Source: an uncultured Oscillibacter sp. (GTDB lineage Bacteria > Bacillota > Clostridia > Oscillospirales > Oscillospiraceae). Taken from it: DNA of 16,150 bases. Positions within the stretch are counted from its first letter, which is position 1. Each line of letters begins with the position of its first letter. The stretch covers positions 1 through 16,150 of the forward strand of contig URTS01000031.1 in the NCBI GenBank assembly GCA_900550685.1, in the 5' to 3' direction. Both the position numbers and the translations under genes were made by a program. Below are positions 1 through 7,740 of this stretch, in pieces. The notes beneath the pieces are model-generated. The model was not told the DNA's origin. It did not search any database and saw only the letters and a list, made by a program, of their open reading frames with translations.

Positions 1-1841
1 ACTTTGGCACCGGCTGCGTTAAGATGACCCCCGCCCACGACCCCAATGACTTTGAGGTGGGCCTGCGCCACAACCTGGAGGTCATCCGGGTCATCGCCGA
101 CGACGGCAAGATCAACGAAAACGGCGGTCCCTACAACGGTATGGACCGCTACGAGTGCCGCAAGGCCATCGTGAAGGATCTGGAGGAGCAGGGCTATCTG
201 GTGAAGGTGGAGCCCTACAGCCACAACGTGGGCACCTGCTACCGCTGCCACAACGATGTGGAGCCCCTGATCTCCGCCCAGTGGTTTGTGAAGATGGAGC
301 CCCTGGCGAAAGAGGCTCTGCGGGTGGTGAACGAGGGCGAAGTGAAGTTCGTCCCCGAGCGGTTCTCCAAGACCTACACCAACTGGATGGAAAACTGCCA
401 TGACTGGTGCATTTCCCGTCAGCTCTGGTGGGGCCATCAGATCCCCGCCTGGACCTGCGATGACTGCGGCCACATCAACGTGAAGCGGGAAGATCCCACC
501 GTCTGCGAAAAGTGCGGCAGCACCCATCTGACCCGGGAGGAGGACGTGCTGGACACCTGGTTCTCCTCCGCCCTGTGGCCCTTCTCCACCCTGGGCTGGC
601 CGGAGCAGACCGCCGACCTGAATTACTGGTATCCTACCTCCGTCATGGTCACCGGCTACGACATCATTTTCTTCTGGGTGGCCCGGATGATCTTCTCCGG
701 CTGCGAGCAGATGAAGAAGATCCCCTTCCACACCGTGCTGATCCACGGCCTGGTCCGGGATGACAAGGGACGGAAGATGTCCAAGTCTCTGGGCAACGGC
801 ATCGACCCCCTGGAGATGGCGGAGAAGTACGGCGCCGACGCCCTGCGCTTCAACCTCATCACCGGCAACTCCCCCGGCAATGACACCCGGTTCTACACCG
901 AAAAGTGCGAGGCCATGCGGAACTTTGCCAACAAGATCTGGAACGCCAGCCGCTTCGTGATGATGAACCTGTCCATCGACCACTATGAACTGCCCGCCGC
1001 AGATAAGCTGGAGCGGGAGGACAAGTGGGTCCTCAGCAAGCTGAACCGCCTGGTGAAGGAAGTCACCGAGAATCTGGACAGCTTCGAGATCGGCGTGGCC
1101 TCCGCCAAGGTCTATGACTTCATCTGGGACACCTACTGCGACTGGTATATCGAGCTGACCAAGACCCGCCTCAACGGCACTGACGAGGACGCCAAGCTGA
1201 CGGCCCAGAACGTGCTGTGCTACGTGCTGGTGACCCTGCTGAAGCTGCTGCACCCCTTCATGCCCTTCATCACCGAGGAGATCTATCAGGCTCTGCCTAA
1301 GTGCGGCGGCGCGGAGGATATCCTGATGATGGCCCAGTGGCCGAAATACACCGAGGCGCTGGACTTCCCGGCGGAGGAGAACGCCATGGAGGCCGTCATG
1401 GACCTGATCCGGGCCATCCGGGGCCGCCGGGCCGAGATGAACGTGCCCCCCTCCAAGAAGGCGGAAATGCTGATTGTCACCGCTCAGCCGGAGCCTTACC
1501 GGCAGGGCCTGCACTTCATCCAGCGCCTGGCCTTTGCCAGCAACATCTCCTTTGCGGATGCCGCCCCGGCGGACGTCACCGGCCAGATCAGCGTGGTAAC
1601 CCACGACGCTACCGCCTACCTGCCCCTCAGCGAGCTGGTGGACCTGGCGGCGGAGCGGGAGCGCATCGCCAAGGAACTGGAAAAGGCGAAGAACGGCCTG
1701 CGCATCACCCAGGGTAAGCTGGCCAACGAGAAGTTCGTGGCCCACGCCCCAGAGAACGTGGTGAACGCCGAGCGGGAAAAGGTGGCTAAGTATCAGGAAC
1801 TGATCGCCAAGCTGGAGGAATCTGCCAAGGCCATGGCCTGA
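1..1841 (+). CDS. valS: Valine--tRNA ligase, 3' part (5' end outside window)
   Basis: Class I aminoacyl-tRNA synthetase that charges tRNA-Val with valine in the cytoplasm. The reading frame is open from position 3 and begins inside the ValS-typical stretch FGTGCVKMTPAHDPNDFE, so the gene starts upstream and the HIGH motif is outside the window; about 613 C-terminal residues are present, out of roughly 880 usual for the family. The KMSKS ATP-binding loop (KMSKSLGNG) lies at 774-788. Two CxxC pairs (CDDCGH and CEKCGS, about 456-525) look like a zinc knuckle in the editing/connecting region. The WFSSALWPFSTLGWP segment is characteristic of ValS. The C-terminus is the usual lysine/glutamate-rich coiled-coil tRNA arm (about residues 535-605 of the visible part). 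TGA stop at 1839-1841, then an intrinsic terminator, so it is transcriptionally separate from the pyr operon. Identity is near certain. Confidence 0.98.
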   Translation, partial: FGTGCVKMTPAHDPNDFEVGLRHNLEVIRVIADDGKINENGGPYNGMDRYECRKAIVKDLEEQGYLVKVEPYSHNVGTCYRCHNDVEPLISAQWFVKMEPLAKEALRVVNEGEVKFVPERFSKTYTNWMENCHDWCISRQLWWGHQIPAWTCDDCGHINVKREDPTVCEKCGSTHLTREEDVLDTWFSSALWPFSTLGWPEQTADLNYWYPTSVMVTGYDIIFFWVARMIFSGCEQMKKIPFHTVLIHGLVRDDKGRKMSKSLGNGIDPLEMAEKYGADALRFNLITGNSPGNDTRFYTEKCEAMRNFANKIWNASRFVMMNLSIDHYELPAADKLEREDKWVLSKLNRLVKEVTENLDSFEIGVASAKVYDFIWDTYCDWYIELTKTRLNGTDEDAKLTAQNVLCYVLVTLLKLLHPFMPFITEEIYQALPKCGGAEDILMMAQWPKYTEALDFPAEENAMEAVMDLIRAIRGRRAEMNVPPSKKAEMLIVTAQPEPYRQGLHFIQRLAFASNISFADAAPADVTGQISVVTHDATAYLPLSELVDLAAERERIAKELEKAKNGLRITQGKLANEKFVAHAPENVVNAEREKVAKYQELIAKLEESAKAMA

Positions 1842-1869
1842 TCCGGCTGACCGCATATATGAAATTTTG

Positions 1870-1900
1870 AAAAGGACGCCCTGCGGGGCGTCCTTTTTTC
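1870..1900 (+). terminator. Intrinsic terminator of valS
   Basis: Perfect 8-bp stem GGACGCCC (1874-1881) / GGGCGTCC (1886-1893) with a 4-base TGCG loop, an A run on the left and six T on the right (1894-1899). It lies about 30 bases after the valS stop and separates valS from the pyrimidine operon. Confidence 0.95.
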
Positions 1901-2005
1901 ACGTCTCACACCAAGCACACCGGGAAAATCCGGCAAATTCCGTCAGATTGCCGGGACGTAGAACCAGCGGCGGGAAATGGTCATACCTCTTGTATAAAAA
2001 CACAC

Positions 2006-2034
2006 TTGACAGACGGCGGAACCCATGGTATCCT
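2006..2034 (+). promoter_or_regulatory. Predicted sigma-A promoter of the pyr operon
   Basis: Perfect -35 box TTGACA (2006-2011), 17-base spacer, and -10-like TATCCT (2029-2034) preceded by TGG, giving an expected start near 2041. It is the only good match between the valS terminator and pyrC. The implied leader is only about 33 bases, too short for a PyrR-type attenuator with anti-terminator and terminator, and no PyrR-binding-loop sequence is visible. How UMP controls this promoter is therefore not apparent. Confidence 0.75.
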
Positions 2035-2073
2035 ATCGAAAGTTTAGAGATTTTTAGGAAAGGAGCGATACCC

Positions 2074-3330
2074 GTGACGATGGTACTGAAAAATGCGCAG
2101 GTGTTCCGGAACGGCGTTTTCTCCCGGAATGATGTTTCCGTTTCCTTGGGCGGTGGTGTTTCCCGAGCTGTTTCTCCCGTTTGTGTGGATGCTTCTTCTT
2201 TCGTGGTTTTACCCGGTTTCGTTGATGTGCATGTACATCTCCGAGAGCCGGGTTTTTCTTATAAGGAGACCATCCGCTCCGGATCTCTGGCGGCGGCCCA
2301 TGGCGGCTATACCGCGGTGTGCGCTATGCCCAACCTGAACCCGGTGCCGGACAGCATGGAACACCTTCAGCCGGAGCTGGATGCCATCCGCCGGGACGCG
2401 GTGATCCGCGTCCTGCCCTACGGCGCCATTACGGAGGGCGAAAAAGGGGAGAAGCTGGCGGACCTGGATGCCATGGCCCCTTACGTGGTGGCCTTTTCCG
2501 ATGACGGCAAGGGCGTTCAGGACCGCGACATGATGCGCTGCGCCATGCTGGAGGCCAAGCGCCTGGGCAAGCTGATCGTGGCCCACTGCGAGGACAATTC
2601 CCTCCTGCGGGGCGGCTATATCCATGACGGCGCCTATGCCAAGGCCCACGGCCACCGGGGCATCTGCTCCGAAAGCGAGTGGCGGCCCATCCAGCGGGAC
2701 CTGGAGCTGGTGCGGGAGACGGGCTGCGGCTACCACATCTGCCACATCTCCACCAAGGAGAGCGTGGCCCTCATCCGCAGGGCCAAGGCCGAGGGACTGA
2801 ACGTCACCTGCGAGACTGGCCCCCATTACCTGCTGCTGGACGATTCCTGCCTGGAAGAGGACGGCCGCTTCAAGATGAACCCGCCCCTTCGGGACAAGGC
2901 GGACCGGGAAGCCCTGCTGGAAGGGCTGGCGGACGGCACCATCGACATGATCGCCACGGACCATGCCCCCCACAGCGCAGAGGAAAAGAGCCGGGGATTG
3001 GAAAAGAGCGCCATGGGTATCGTGGGCCTGGAAACCGCGTTCCCCCTGCTGTATACCTACTTGGTAAAACCCGGCGTCATCTCTATGCAGCGGCTCATGG
3101 AACTGCTCCACGGCAATCCCTGCCGCCGCTTCGGCATTGGGCCGGACACCGGCTTCACCGTGTTTGACCTGGGTGCGGCCTACCGGATCGACCCGGCGGA
3201 CTTTCTGTCCTGCGGCAAGGCAACTCCCTTTACAGGATGGAACGTGGAGGGCCGCTGCCTGCTGACATCAACAGGTGAAACGATTGTGTGGCAGGATGCG
3301 GCCCATCTGCCGGAAGGAGGAACCCTGTGA
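2074..3330 (+). CDS. pyrC: Dihydroorotase (type I, PyrC)
   Basis: Zinc amidohydrolase that interconverts N-carbamoyl-aspartate and dihydroorotate, third step of UMP synthesis. The GTG start at 2074 is chosen because AAAGGAG (2059-2065) sits 8 bases ahead of it; ATG 2080 is possible but 14 bases away, and the frame is open further upstream without a ribosome site. This gives 418 residues, close to the ~428 of Bacillus enzymes. Visible metal ligands follow the family spacing: the VDVHVHLREP motif (H53, H55), SDDGKG (D143 or D144), AHCED (H171), HICHIS (H224) and the catalytic D296 in ATDHAPHS. First gene of the operon; its stop overlaps the pyrK start. The first ~60 codons are oddly T-rich (GTT, TTT, TCT codons) compared with the GC-rich rest; see findings. 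Confidence 0.96.
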   Translation: MTMVLKNAQVFRNGVFSRNDVSVSLGGGVSRAVSPVCVDASSFVVLPGFVDVHVHLREPGFSYKETIRSGSLAAAHGGYTAVCAMPNLNPVPDSMEHLQPELDAIRRDAVIRVLPYGAITEGEKGEKLADLDAMAPYVVAFSDDGKGVQDRDMMRCAMLEAKRLGKLIVAHCEDNSLLRGGYIHDGAYAKAHGHRGICSESEWRPIQRDLELVRETGCGYHICHISTKESVALIRRAKAEGLNVTCETGPHYLLLDDSCLEEDGRFKMNPPLRDKADREALLEGLADGTIDMIATDHAPHSAEEKSRGLEKSAMGIVGLETAFPLLYTYLVKPGVISMQRLMELLHGNPCRRFGIGPDTGFTVFDLGAAYRIDPADFLSCGKATPFTGWNVEGRCLLTSTGETIVWQDAAHLPEGGTL

Positions 3331-4061
3331 AGCAGATAACCTTGACAATTGCTGAAAACACAAAACTGGCCGAGGGTATTTACCGTCTGCGGCTGGCGGG
3401 GGGCACCTCCGCCATCACCGCACCGGGCCAGTTCGTAAATCTGAAGCTCGCGGGCTTTTTCCTCCGCCGTCCCATCTCTGTGTGCGACTGGACGGAGAGG
3501 AAAGTGACCCTGATCTATAAGGTGCTGGGCCGGGGGACCGATGCCATGACCCACATGGCGCCCGGCACGGAGCTGGATGTGCTGACGGGCCTGGGCAACG
3601 GCTACGACGTATCCCGCAGCGGGGAACGGCCCCTGCTGGTGGGCGGCGGCGTGGGCATCCCGCCCCTGTACGGCCTGGCCAGGCGGCTGGCGGCCCAGGG
3701 AAAGCACGTGACCGCGGTGCTGGGCTTCAACCGGGCTTCTGAGATCTTCCTGGCAGAGGAGTTCCGGGCTCTGGGCACGGAGGTGGTCATCGCCACCGCC
3801 GACGGCAGCGCCGGTATGCAGGGCCTGGTGACAGACGGAATGGCCGCCGTTTCCGATTATACGTATCTGTACACCTGCGGCCCGGAGCCCATGCTGAAAG
3901 CGGTGTACGCCGCCTGTAAGACCTCCGGCCAGTTCAGCTTTGAGGAGCGGATGGGCTGTGGCTTCGGCGCCTGTATGGGCTGCTCCTGCAAGACGAAATA
4001 CGGCAATAAGCGAATCTGCAAGGACGGTCCGGTGCTGGAGAAGGAGGAGATCATATGGTGA
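3327..4061 (+). CDS. pyrK: Dihydroorotate dehydrogenase 1B electron-transfer subunit (FAD, 2Fe-2S)
   Basis: Passes electrons from the FMN of PyrD (type 1B) through a 2Fe-2S cluster and FAD to NAD+. GTG start at 3327 overlaps the pyrC TGA (GTGA), with AAGGAGG at 3314-3320; an in-frame ATG at 3288 lies within pyrC and lacks a site. 244 residues, normal size. Ferredoxin-reductase fold: an FAD-binding RRPISV near residues 50-55, then the NAD-binding GGGVGIPPLYGL at about residues 107-118. The C-terminal cluster motif is C211-x4-C216-x2-C219-x11-C231 (with an extra C221), matching the four cluster cysteines of the family. It directly precedes pyrD with a short overlap, as expected for a heterotetrameric PyrK2D2 enzyme. 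Confidence 0.96.
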   Translation: MKQITLTIAENTKLAEGIYRLRLAGGTSAITAPGQFVNLKLAGFFLRRPISVCDWTERKVTLIYKVLGRGTDAMTHMAPGTELDVLTGLGNGYDVSRSGERPLLVGGGVGIPPLYGLARRLAAQGKHVTAVLGFNRASEIFLAEEFRALGTEVVIATADGSAGMQGLVTDGMAAVSDYTYLYTCGPEPMLKAVYAACKTSGQFSFEERMGCGFGACMGCSCKTKYGNKRICKDGPVLEKEEIIW

Positions 4062-4972
4062 ACACAAAGGTTGACCTCTGTGGCCTGACGCTGGATAACC
4101 CCATCATTCCCGCCAGCGGAACCTTCGGCTATGGCTATGAGTTCGCGGAATTGTACGATATCAATATGTTAGGTACCTTTTCCTTTAAGGGAACCACCCG
4201 GGAGCCTCGGTTCGGCAATCCCACGCCCCGCATTGCGGAGTATGCCGGCGGCCTGCTGAACGCCGTGGGGCTCCAGAACCCCGGCGTGGACGCCGTTATC
4301 GAAACGGAACTGCCCCGGCTGAAAAAGGTATTTCACAAGCCGGTGATGGCCAATGTCAGCGGTTTTTCAGTGGCGGAATACGCCGAAGTCTGTGAAAAGC
4401 TGGATGCCCAGGAGCAGGTGGGGTGGTTAGAAGTAAACATTTCCTGTCCCAATGTCCATGGCGGCGGGGCCGCCTTCGGCGCGGACCCCAAGGCCGCCGC
4501 AGAGGTGACAAGGGCCGTCCGGGCGGTGACGAAAAAGCCCATCATTCTCAAGCTTTCTCCCACGGCGGCAGACATCGCTGCCGTGGCGAAGGCGTGTGAG
4601 GAGGCGGGCGCCGACGGCGTCAGCCTCATCAACACCCTGCCGGGGATGCGGATCGATCTGAAGCACCGCCGCCCGCTGCTGGCCAACACCACCGGAGGCA
4701 TGTCCGGCCCGGGAATGTTCCCCTTGGCGGTGCGGATGGTGTACCAGGTCTATGAGGCGGTGTCCATCCCCATTGTGGGCATGGGCGGCGTTACCACGGC
4801 GGAGGATGTCATCGAACTGATGCTGGCGGGAGCCGCCGCCGTGGGCGTAGGCGCGGCGAACCTTGTGGAGCCGTATGCCTGCAAGACCATTATCGAAAAT
4901 CTGCCTGCCGTGATGGAACGGTACGGCATGGAAAATCTGACAGAGATCATAGGAGGAGCACATCGTGGGTAA
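4055..4972 (+). CDS. pyrD: Dihydroorotate dehydrogenase, type 1B catalytic subunit
   Basis: FMN enzyme that oxidises dihydroorotate to orotate using PyrK and NAD+. ATG at 4055 overlaps the last 7 bases of pyrK; AAGGAGGAG (4041-4049) is 5-6 bases ahead. 305 residues, normal for class 1. The catalytic base is C131 in NISCPNVHGGG; cysteine rather than serine here marks class 1. Substrate/FMN segments include IIPASGTFGYGYEF near the N-terminus, ILKLSP in the middle, and the phosphate-binding GMGGVTTAEDVIELMLAGA near the C-terminus. The partner gene directly upstream shows this is the NAD-dependent 1B form suited to anaerobic life, not the quinone-linked class 2. Confidence 0.97.
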   Translation: MVNTKVDLCGLTLDNPIIPASGTFGYGYEFAELYDINMLGTFSFKGTTREPRFGNPTPRIAEYAGGLLNAVGLQNPGVDAVIETELPRLKKVFHKPVMANVSGFSVAEYAEVCEKLDAQEQVGWLEVNISCPNVHGGGAAFGADPKAAAEVTRAVRAVTKKPIILKLSPTAADIAAVAKACEEAGADGVSLINTLPGMRIDLKHRRPLLANTTGGMSGPGMFPLAVRMVYQVYEAVSIPIVGMGGVTTAEDVIELMLAGAAAVGVGAANLVEPYACKTIIENLPAVMERYGMENLTEIIGGAHRG

Positions 4973-5663
4973 AGACGTTATCGTTGCGCTGGACTTTGAC
5001 AGCAAGGAAAAGACCCTGGCATTTCTAGACCGCTTTACGGAGGAGAAGCCCTTTGTGAAGATCGGCATGGAGCTGTTTTATGCCGAAGGCCCCTCCATCG
5101 TCCGGGAGATCCGGGCCCGGGGCCACAAGATCTTTCTGGATCTGAAGCTCCACGACATCCCCAACACCGTGAAAAAGGCCATGGCGGCCCTGTCCGCTCT
5201 GGATGTGGATATTGTGAACGTTCATGCCGCCGGTACCGGCGCCATGATGTCCGCCGCCCTGGCGGGCCTGACCCGGCCGGACGGCACCCGGCCTCTGCTG
5301 ATCGCCGTGACCCAGCTGACCTCCACGGATCAGGACATGCTGGAAAAGGAACTGTGGATCGAAAAGCCCATGGAGGAAGTGGTGCTCCACTATGCGGAGA
5401 TCGCCTCCATCGTGGGGCTGGACGGCGTGGTGTGCTCCCCCCTGGAAGCGGGGGGCATCCACGAGCGCTGCGGCAAGAACTTCCTGACCGTCACCCCCGG
5501 CGTCCGGTTTGCCGGCGGGGACGCAGGAGACCAGAAGCGGGTCACCACTCCGGCCAAGGCAAAGGAACTGGGCTCCGACTACATCGTGGTGGGCCGTCCC
5601 ATCACCCAGGCGGAGGACCCTGTGGCCGCCTACCGCCGCTGCGTGGCGGAGTTCGTAGGCTGA
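4965..5663 (+). CDS. pyrF: Orotidine 5'-phosphate decarboxylase
   Basis: Last step of UMP synthesis: OMP to UMP and CO2. GTG start at 4965 overlaps the pyrD stop (4970-4972), with a strong AGGAGGAG at 4951-4958. 232 residues, usual length for the short bacterial class. The catalytic lysine/aspartate set is intact: K32 (FVKIGMEL) and D59-K61-D64 in DLKLHDIPNTVKKA. The phosphate-gripper end PGVRFAGGDAGDQKR and YIVVGRPIT are also clear. Tightly packed with pyrD; a 54-base gap with no visible signal other than a ribosome site follows before pyrE. Confidence 0.97.
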   Translation: MGKDVIVALDFDSKEKTLAFLDRFTEEKPFVKIGMELFYAEGPSIVREIRARGHKIFLDLKLHDIPNTVKKAMAALSALDVDIVNVHAAGTGAMMSAALAGLTRPDGTRPLLIAVTQLTSTDQDMLEKELWIEKPMEEVVLHYAEIASIVGLDGVVCSPLEAGGIHERCGKNFLTVTPGVRFAGGDAGDQKRVTTPAKAKELGSDYIVVGRPITQAEDPVAAYRRCVAEFVG

Positions 5664-5717
5664 GTCGCGGACTGCTGAAAGAAAACAATTGGAATGAAAT
5701 ATAAAGGAGAGCAAACT

Positions 5718-6368
5718 ATGGACAGCATCAATGTGCGCGTTGCCAAGCGCCTGCTGGAGATCAAGGCGGTATTTCTCCGCCCTCAGGAGCCTTTCACCTG
5801 GGCCAGCGGCATCAAGAGCCCCATTTACTGTGATAACCGCCTGATCCTCACGGCGCCGGAAGCCCGGAACGAGGTGGAGCAGGCCATTGCCGACACCGTG
5901 AAGCGTGAGTACCCGGAGGCCCAGGTGCTGATGGGCACCGCCACCGCCGGTATCGCCCACGCCGCCATTGCCGCCCACCTGCTGGGTCTGCCCATGGGCT
6001 ATGTCCGCTCCGGCAACAAGGACCACGGCCGTCAGAACCGCATCGAAGGCCGTCTGGATAAGGGCGAGAAGGTCGTGGTCGTGGAGGATCTGATCTCCAC
6101 CGGCGGCAGCGTGCTGGAGACCGTGGAAGCCCTGCGGGAAGCAGGCGCTGAGGTGCTGGGCGTGGTGAGCATCTTCACCTACGGCATGAAGAAGGGCATC
6201 GAGCGGATGGCCGCTGCTGGTGTGAAGAATGTAAGCCTCAGCAATCTGGATACCATCGCCCAGGTAGGGGCCGAGGAGGGTTATATCTCTCAGGACGATG
6301 TGGCCCGTCTGCTGAAATTCCGGGATAACCCGTCTGACGAAAGCTGGATTCATGGAGGAAAGGACTAA
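5718..6368 (+). CDS. pyrE: Orotate phosphoribosyltransferase
   Basis: Transfers phosphoribose from PRPP to orotate, giving OMP, the substrate of the neighbouring PyrF. ATG 5718 is preferred over the in-frame ATG 5694 because AAAGGAG (5703-5709) is 8 bases ahead of it and lies inside the longer version. 216 residues, typical. The PRPP-binding motif VVVVEDLISTGGS lies at residues 119-131, and the N-terminal FTWASGIKSPIYCDNR is the orotate-contacting signature of the family. The 3' end holds the ribosome site of pyrB and ends one base before the pyrB start. Confidence 0.97.
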   Translation: MDSINVRVAKRLLEIKAVFLRPQEPFTWASGIKSPIYCDNRLILTAPEARNEVEQAIADTVKREYPEAQVLMGTATAGIAHAAIAAHLLGLPMGYVRSGNKDHGRQNRIEGRLDKGEKVVVVEDLISTGGSVLETVEALREAGAEVLGVVSIFTYGMKKGIERMAAAGVKNVSLSNLDTIAQVGAEEGYISQDDVARLLKFRDNPSDESWIHGGKD

Positions 6369-6369
6369 T

Positions 6370-7284
6370 ATGGAAAATTTGATCGATATTATGCAGCTGT
6401 CCACCCAGGAGATCGACGAGCTGGTGAAAAAGGGCTGCGACATTATGGCGAATCCTGCCGCATACGCCCACAAGTGCGACGGCAAGATCCTGGCGACGCT
6501 GTTCTTTGAACCCTCCACCCGCACCCGCCTGAGCTTTGAGAGTGCCATGCTGTCCCTGGGCGGCCAGGTGCTGGGCTTCTCCTCCGCCAACAGCTCCTCC
6601 GCCTCCAAGGGCGAGAGTGTGGCGGACACCATCCGGGTGGTCAGCGCCTACTGCGACATCATCGCCATGCGCCACCCCAAGGAGGGCGCGCCTCTGGTGG
6701 CAACGCAGCACTCTCTGGTGCCGGTGATCAACGCCGGTGACGGCGGCCATAACCACCCCACCCAGACCCTGACGGACCTCATCACCATCCACAAGGAAAA
6801 GGGCCATTTCGACAACCTGACCATCGGCTTCTGCGGCGATCTGAAGTTTGGCCGGACGGTCCATTCTCTGGTGGCCGCCATGAGCCGCTACACCGGTATC
6901 CGCTTTGTGTTCATTTCTCCGGAGGAACTGAAGCTGCCCCGGTACGTCAAGGAGCAGTACATCAAGTCCAAGAACATCCCCTATACCCAGTCCACCTCTC
7001 TGGAGGAGGTCATGCCGGAGCTGGATATCCTGTACATGACCCGTGTCCAGAAGGAGCGCTTCTTCAACGAGGAGGATTACCTCCGCTTGAAGGACAGCTA
7101 CATCCTCACCCCGGAGAAGCTGGCAAACGCCAAGGAGGACCTGCGGATCCTGCATCCCCTGCCCCGTGTCAACGAGATCTCCGTGGCGGTGGACAACGAC
7201 CCCCGTGCCTGCTACTTCAAGCAGGCCCAGAACGGCCGCTACATCCGCATGGCGCTCATTATGAAGCTGCTGGGCATTCAGTGA
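6370..7284 (+). CDS. pyrB: Aspartate carbamoyltransferase catalytic subunit
   Basis: Condenses carbamoyl phosphate with L-aspartate, the committed pyrimidine step. ATG 6370 is chosen over ATG 6352: the purine-rich site GGAGGAAAGGA (6354-6364) ends 5 bases before 6370 and lies inside the longer reading. 304 residues, as in Bacillus and close to the E. coli chain. Carbamoyl-phosphate loop S49-T50-R51-T52-R53 (FFEPSTRTRLSFES), H129-P-T-Q (HPTQTLTDL), and HPLPR at 262-266 are all present. Followed after 15 bases by the regulatory subunit gene, so the enzyme is probably the allosteric c6r6 type and not the bare catalytic trimer of Bacillus. Confidence 0.97.
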   Translation: MENLIDIMQLSTQEIDELVKKGCDIMANPAAYAHKCDGKILATLFFEPSTRTRLSFESAMLSLGGQVLGFSSANSSSASKGESVADTIRVVSAYCDIIAMRHPKEGAPLVATQHSLVPVINAGDGGHNHPTQTLTDLITIHKEKGHFDNLTIGFCGDLKFGRTVHSLVAAMSRYTGIRFVFISPEELKLPRYVKEQYIKSKNIPYTQSTSLEEVMPELDILYMTRVQKERFFNEEDYLRLKDSYILTPEKLANAKEDLRILHPLPRVNEISVAVDNDPRACYFKQAQNGRYIRMALIMKLLGIQ

Positions 7285-7299
7285 GGAGGAGAGACTGAC

Positions 7300-7719
7300 A
7301 TGATTATTGATTCCATTCAGAACGGCATCGTCATCGACCACATCAGCGCCGGCAAGGCCATGGAGCTCTACAACATCCTGGGCCTGGACAAGCTGGACTG
7401 CACCGTGGCCATTTTGAAAAACGTCACCAGCGGAAAGCTGGGCCGGAAGGATATCATCAAGATCGACCGGGAGATGGAGCTGGACTGGGACCTCATCGGC
7501 TATGTGGACCCCACCATCACCGTCAACATCATCCATGAGGGCCAGCTGATTGAAAAGCGGGGGCTGAAGCTGCCGGAGCGGATCCGGGGTGTGCTGAAGT
7601 GCAAGAACCCCCGCTGTATCACCTCCGTGGAGCAGGAGCTGCCCCAGGAGTTCGTGCTGACCGACCGGGCCAAGCACGTGTACCGCTGCATCTACTGCGA
7701 GACCGAGGCCGGTAAATAA
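7300..7719 (+). CDS. pyrI: Aspartate carbamoyltransferase regulatory subunit
   Basis: Regulatory chain that binds nucleotides (CTP/UTP/ATP in characterised enzymes) and links catalytic trimers. ATG 7300 has AGGAGGA at 7284-7290. 139 residues, slightly shorter than E. coli PyrI (153). N-terminal allosteric half contains the family GIVIDHI segment (residues 9-15). The C-terminal zinc domain has the four ligands C101, C106, C130 and C133 (CKNPRC ... CIYC). Its presence means flux is likely controlled by feedback on the enzyme, which may matter because no PyrR attenuator is seen ahead of the operon. Confidence 0.96.
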   Translation: MIIDSIQNGIVIDHISAGKAMELYNILGLDKLDCTVAILKNVTSGKLGRKDIIKIDREMELDWDLIGYVDPTITVNIIHEGQLIEKRGLKLPERIRGVLKCKNPRCITSVEQELPQEFVLTDRAKHVYRCIYCETEAGK

Positions 7720-7740
7720 GGCCGCCCAAGGAGAATCCCT

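Noticed and set aside
1867..2073. The open frame continuous with pyrC upstream of 2074, which would add 69 residues
   Set aside because: It starts inside the valS terminator and crosses the promoter; no ribosome site supports it, whereas GTG 2074 has a strong one and gives the normal PyrC length.
2209..3111. Long minus-strand frames opposite pyrC, pyrF/pyrE, pyrB, carA and carB
   Set aside because: They are shadows of GC-rich coding sequence: rich in His/Gly/Gln/Val, without motifs or ribosome sites, and fully opposite confirmed genes.
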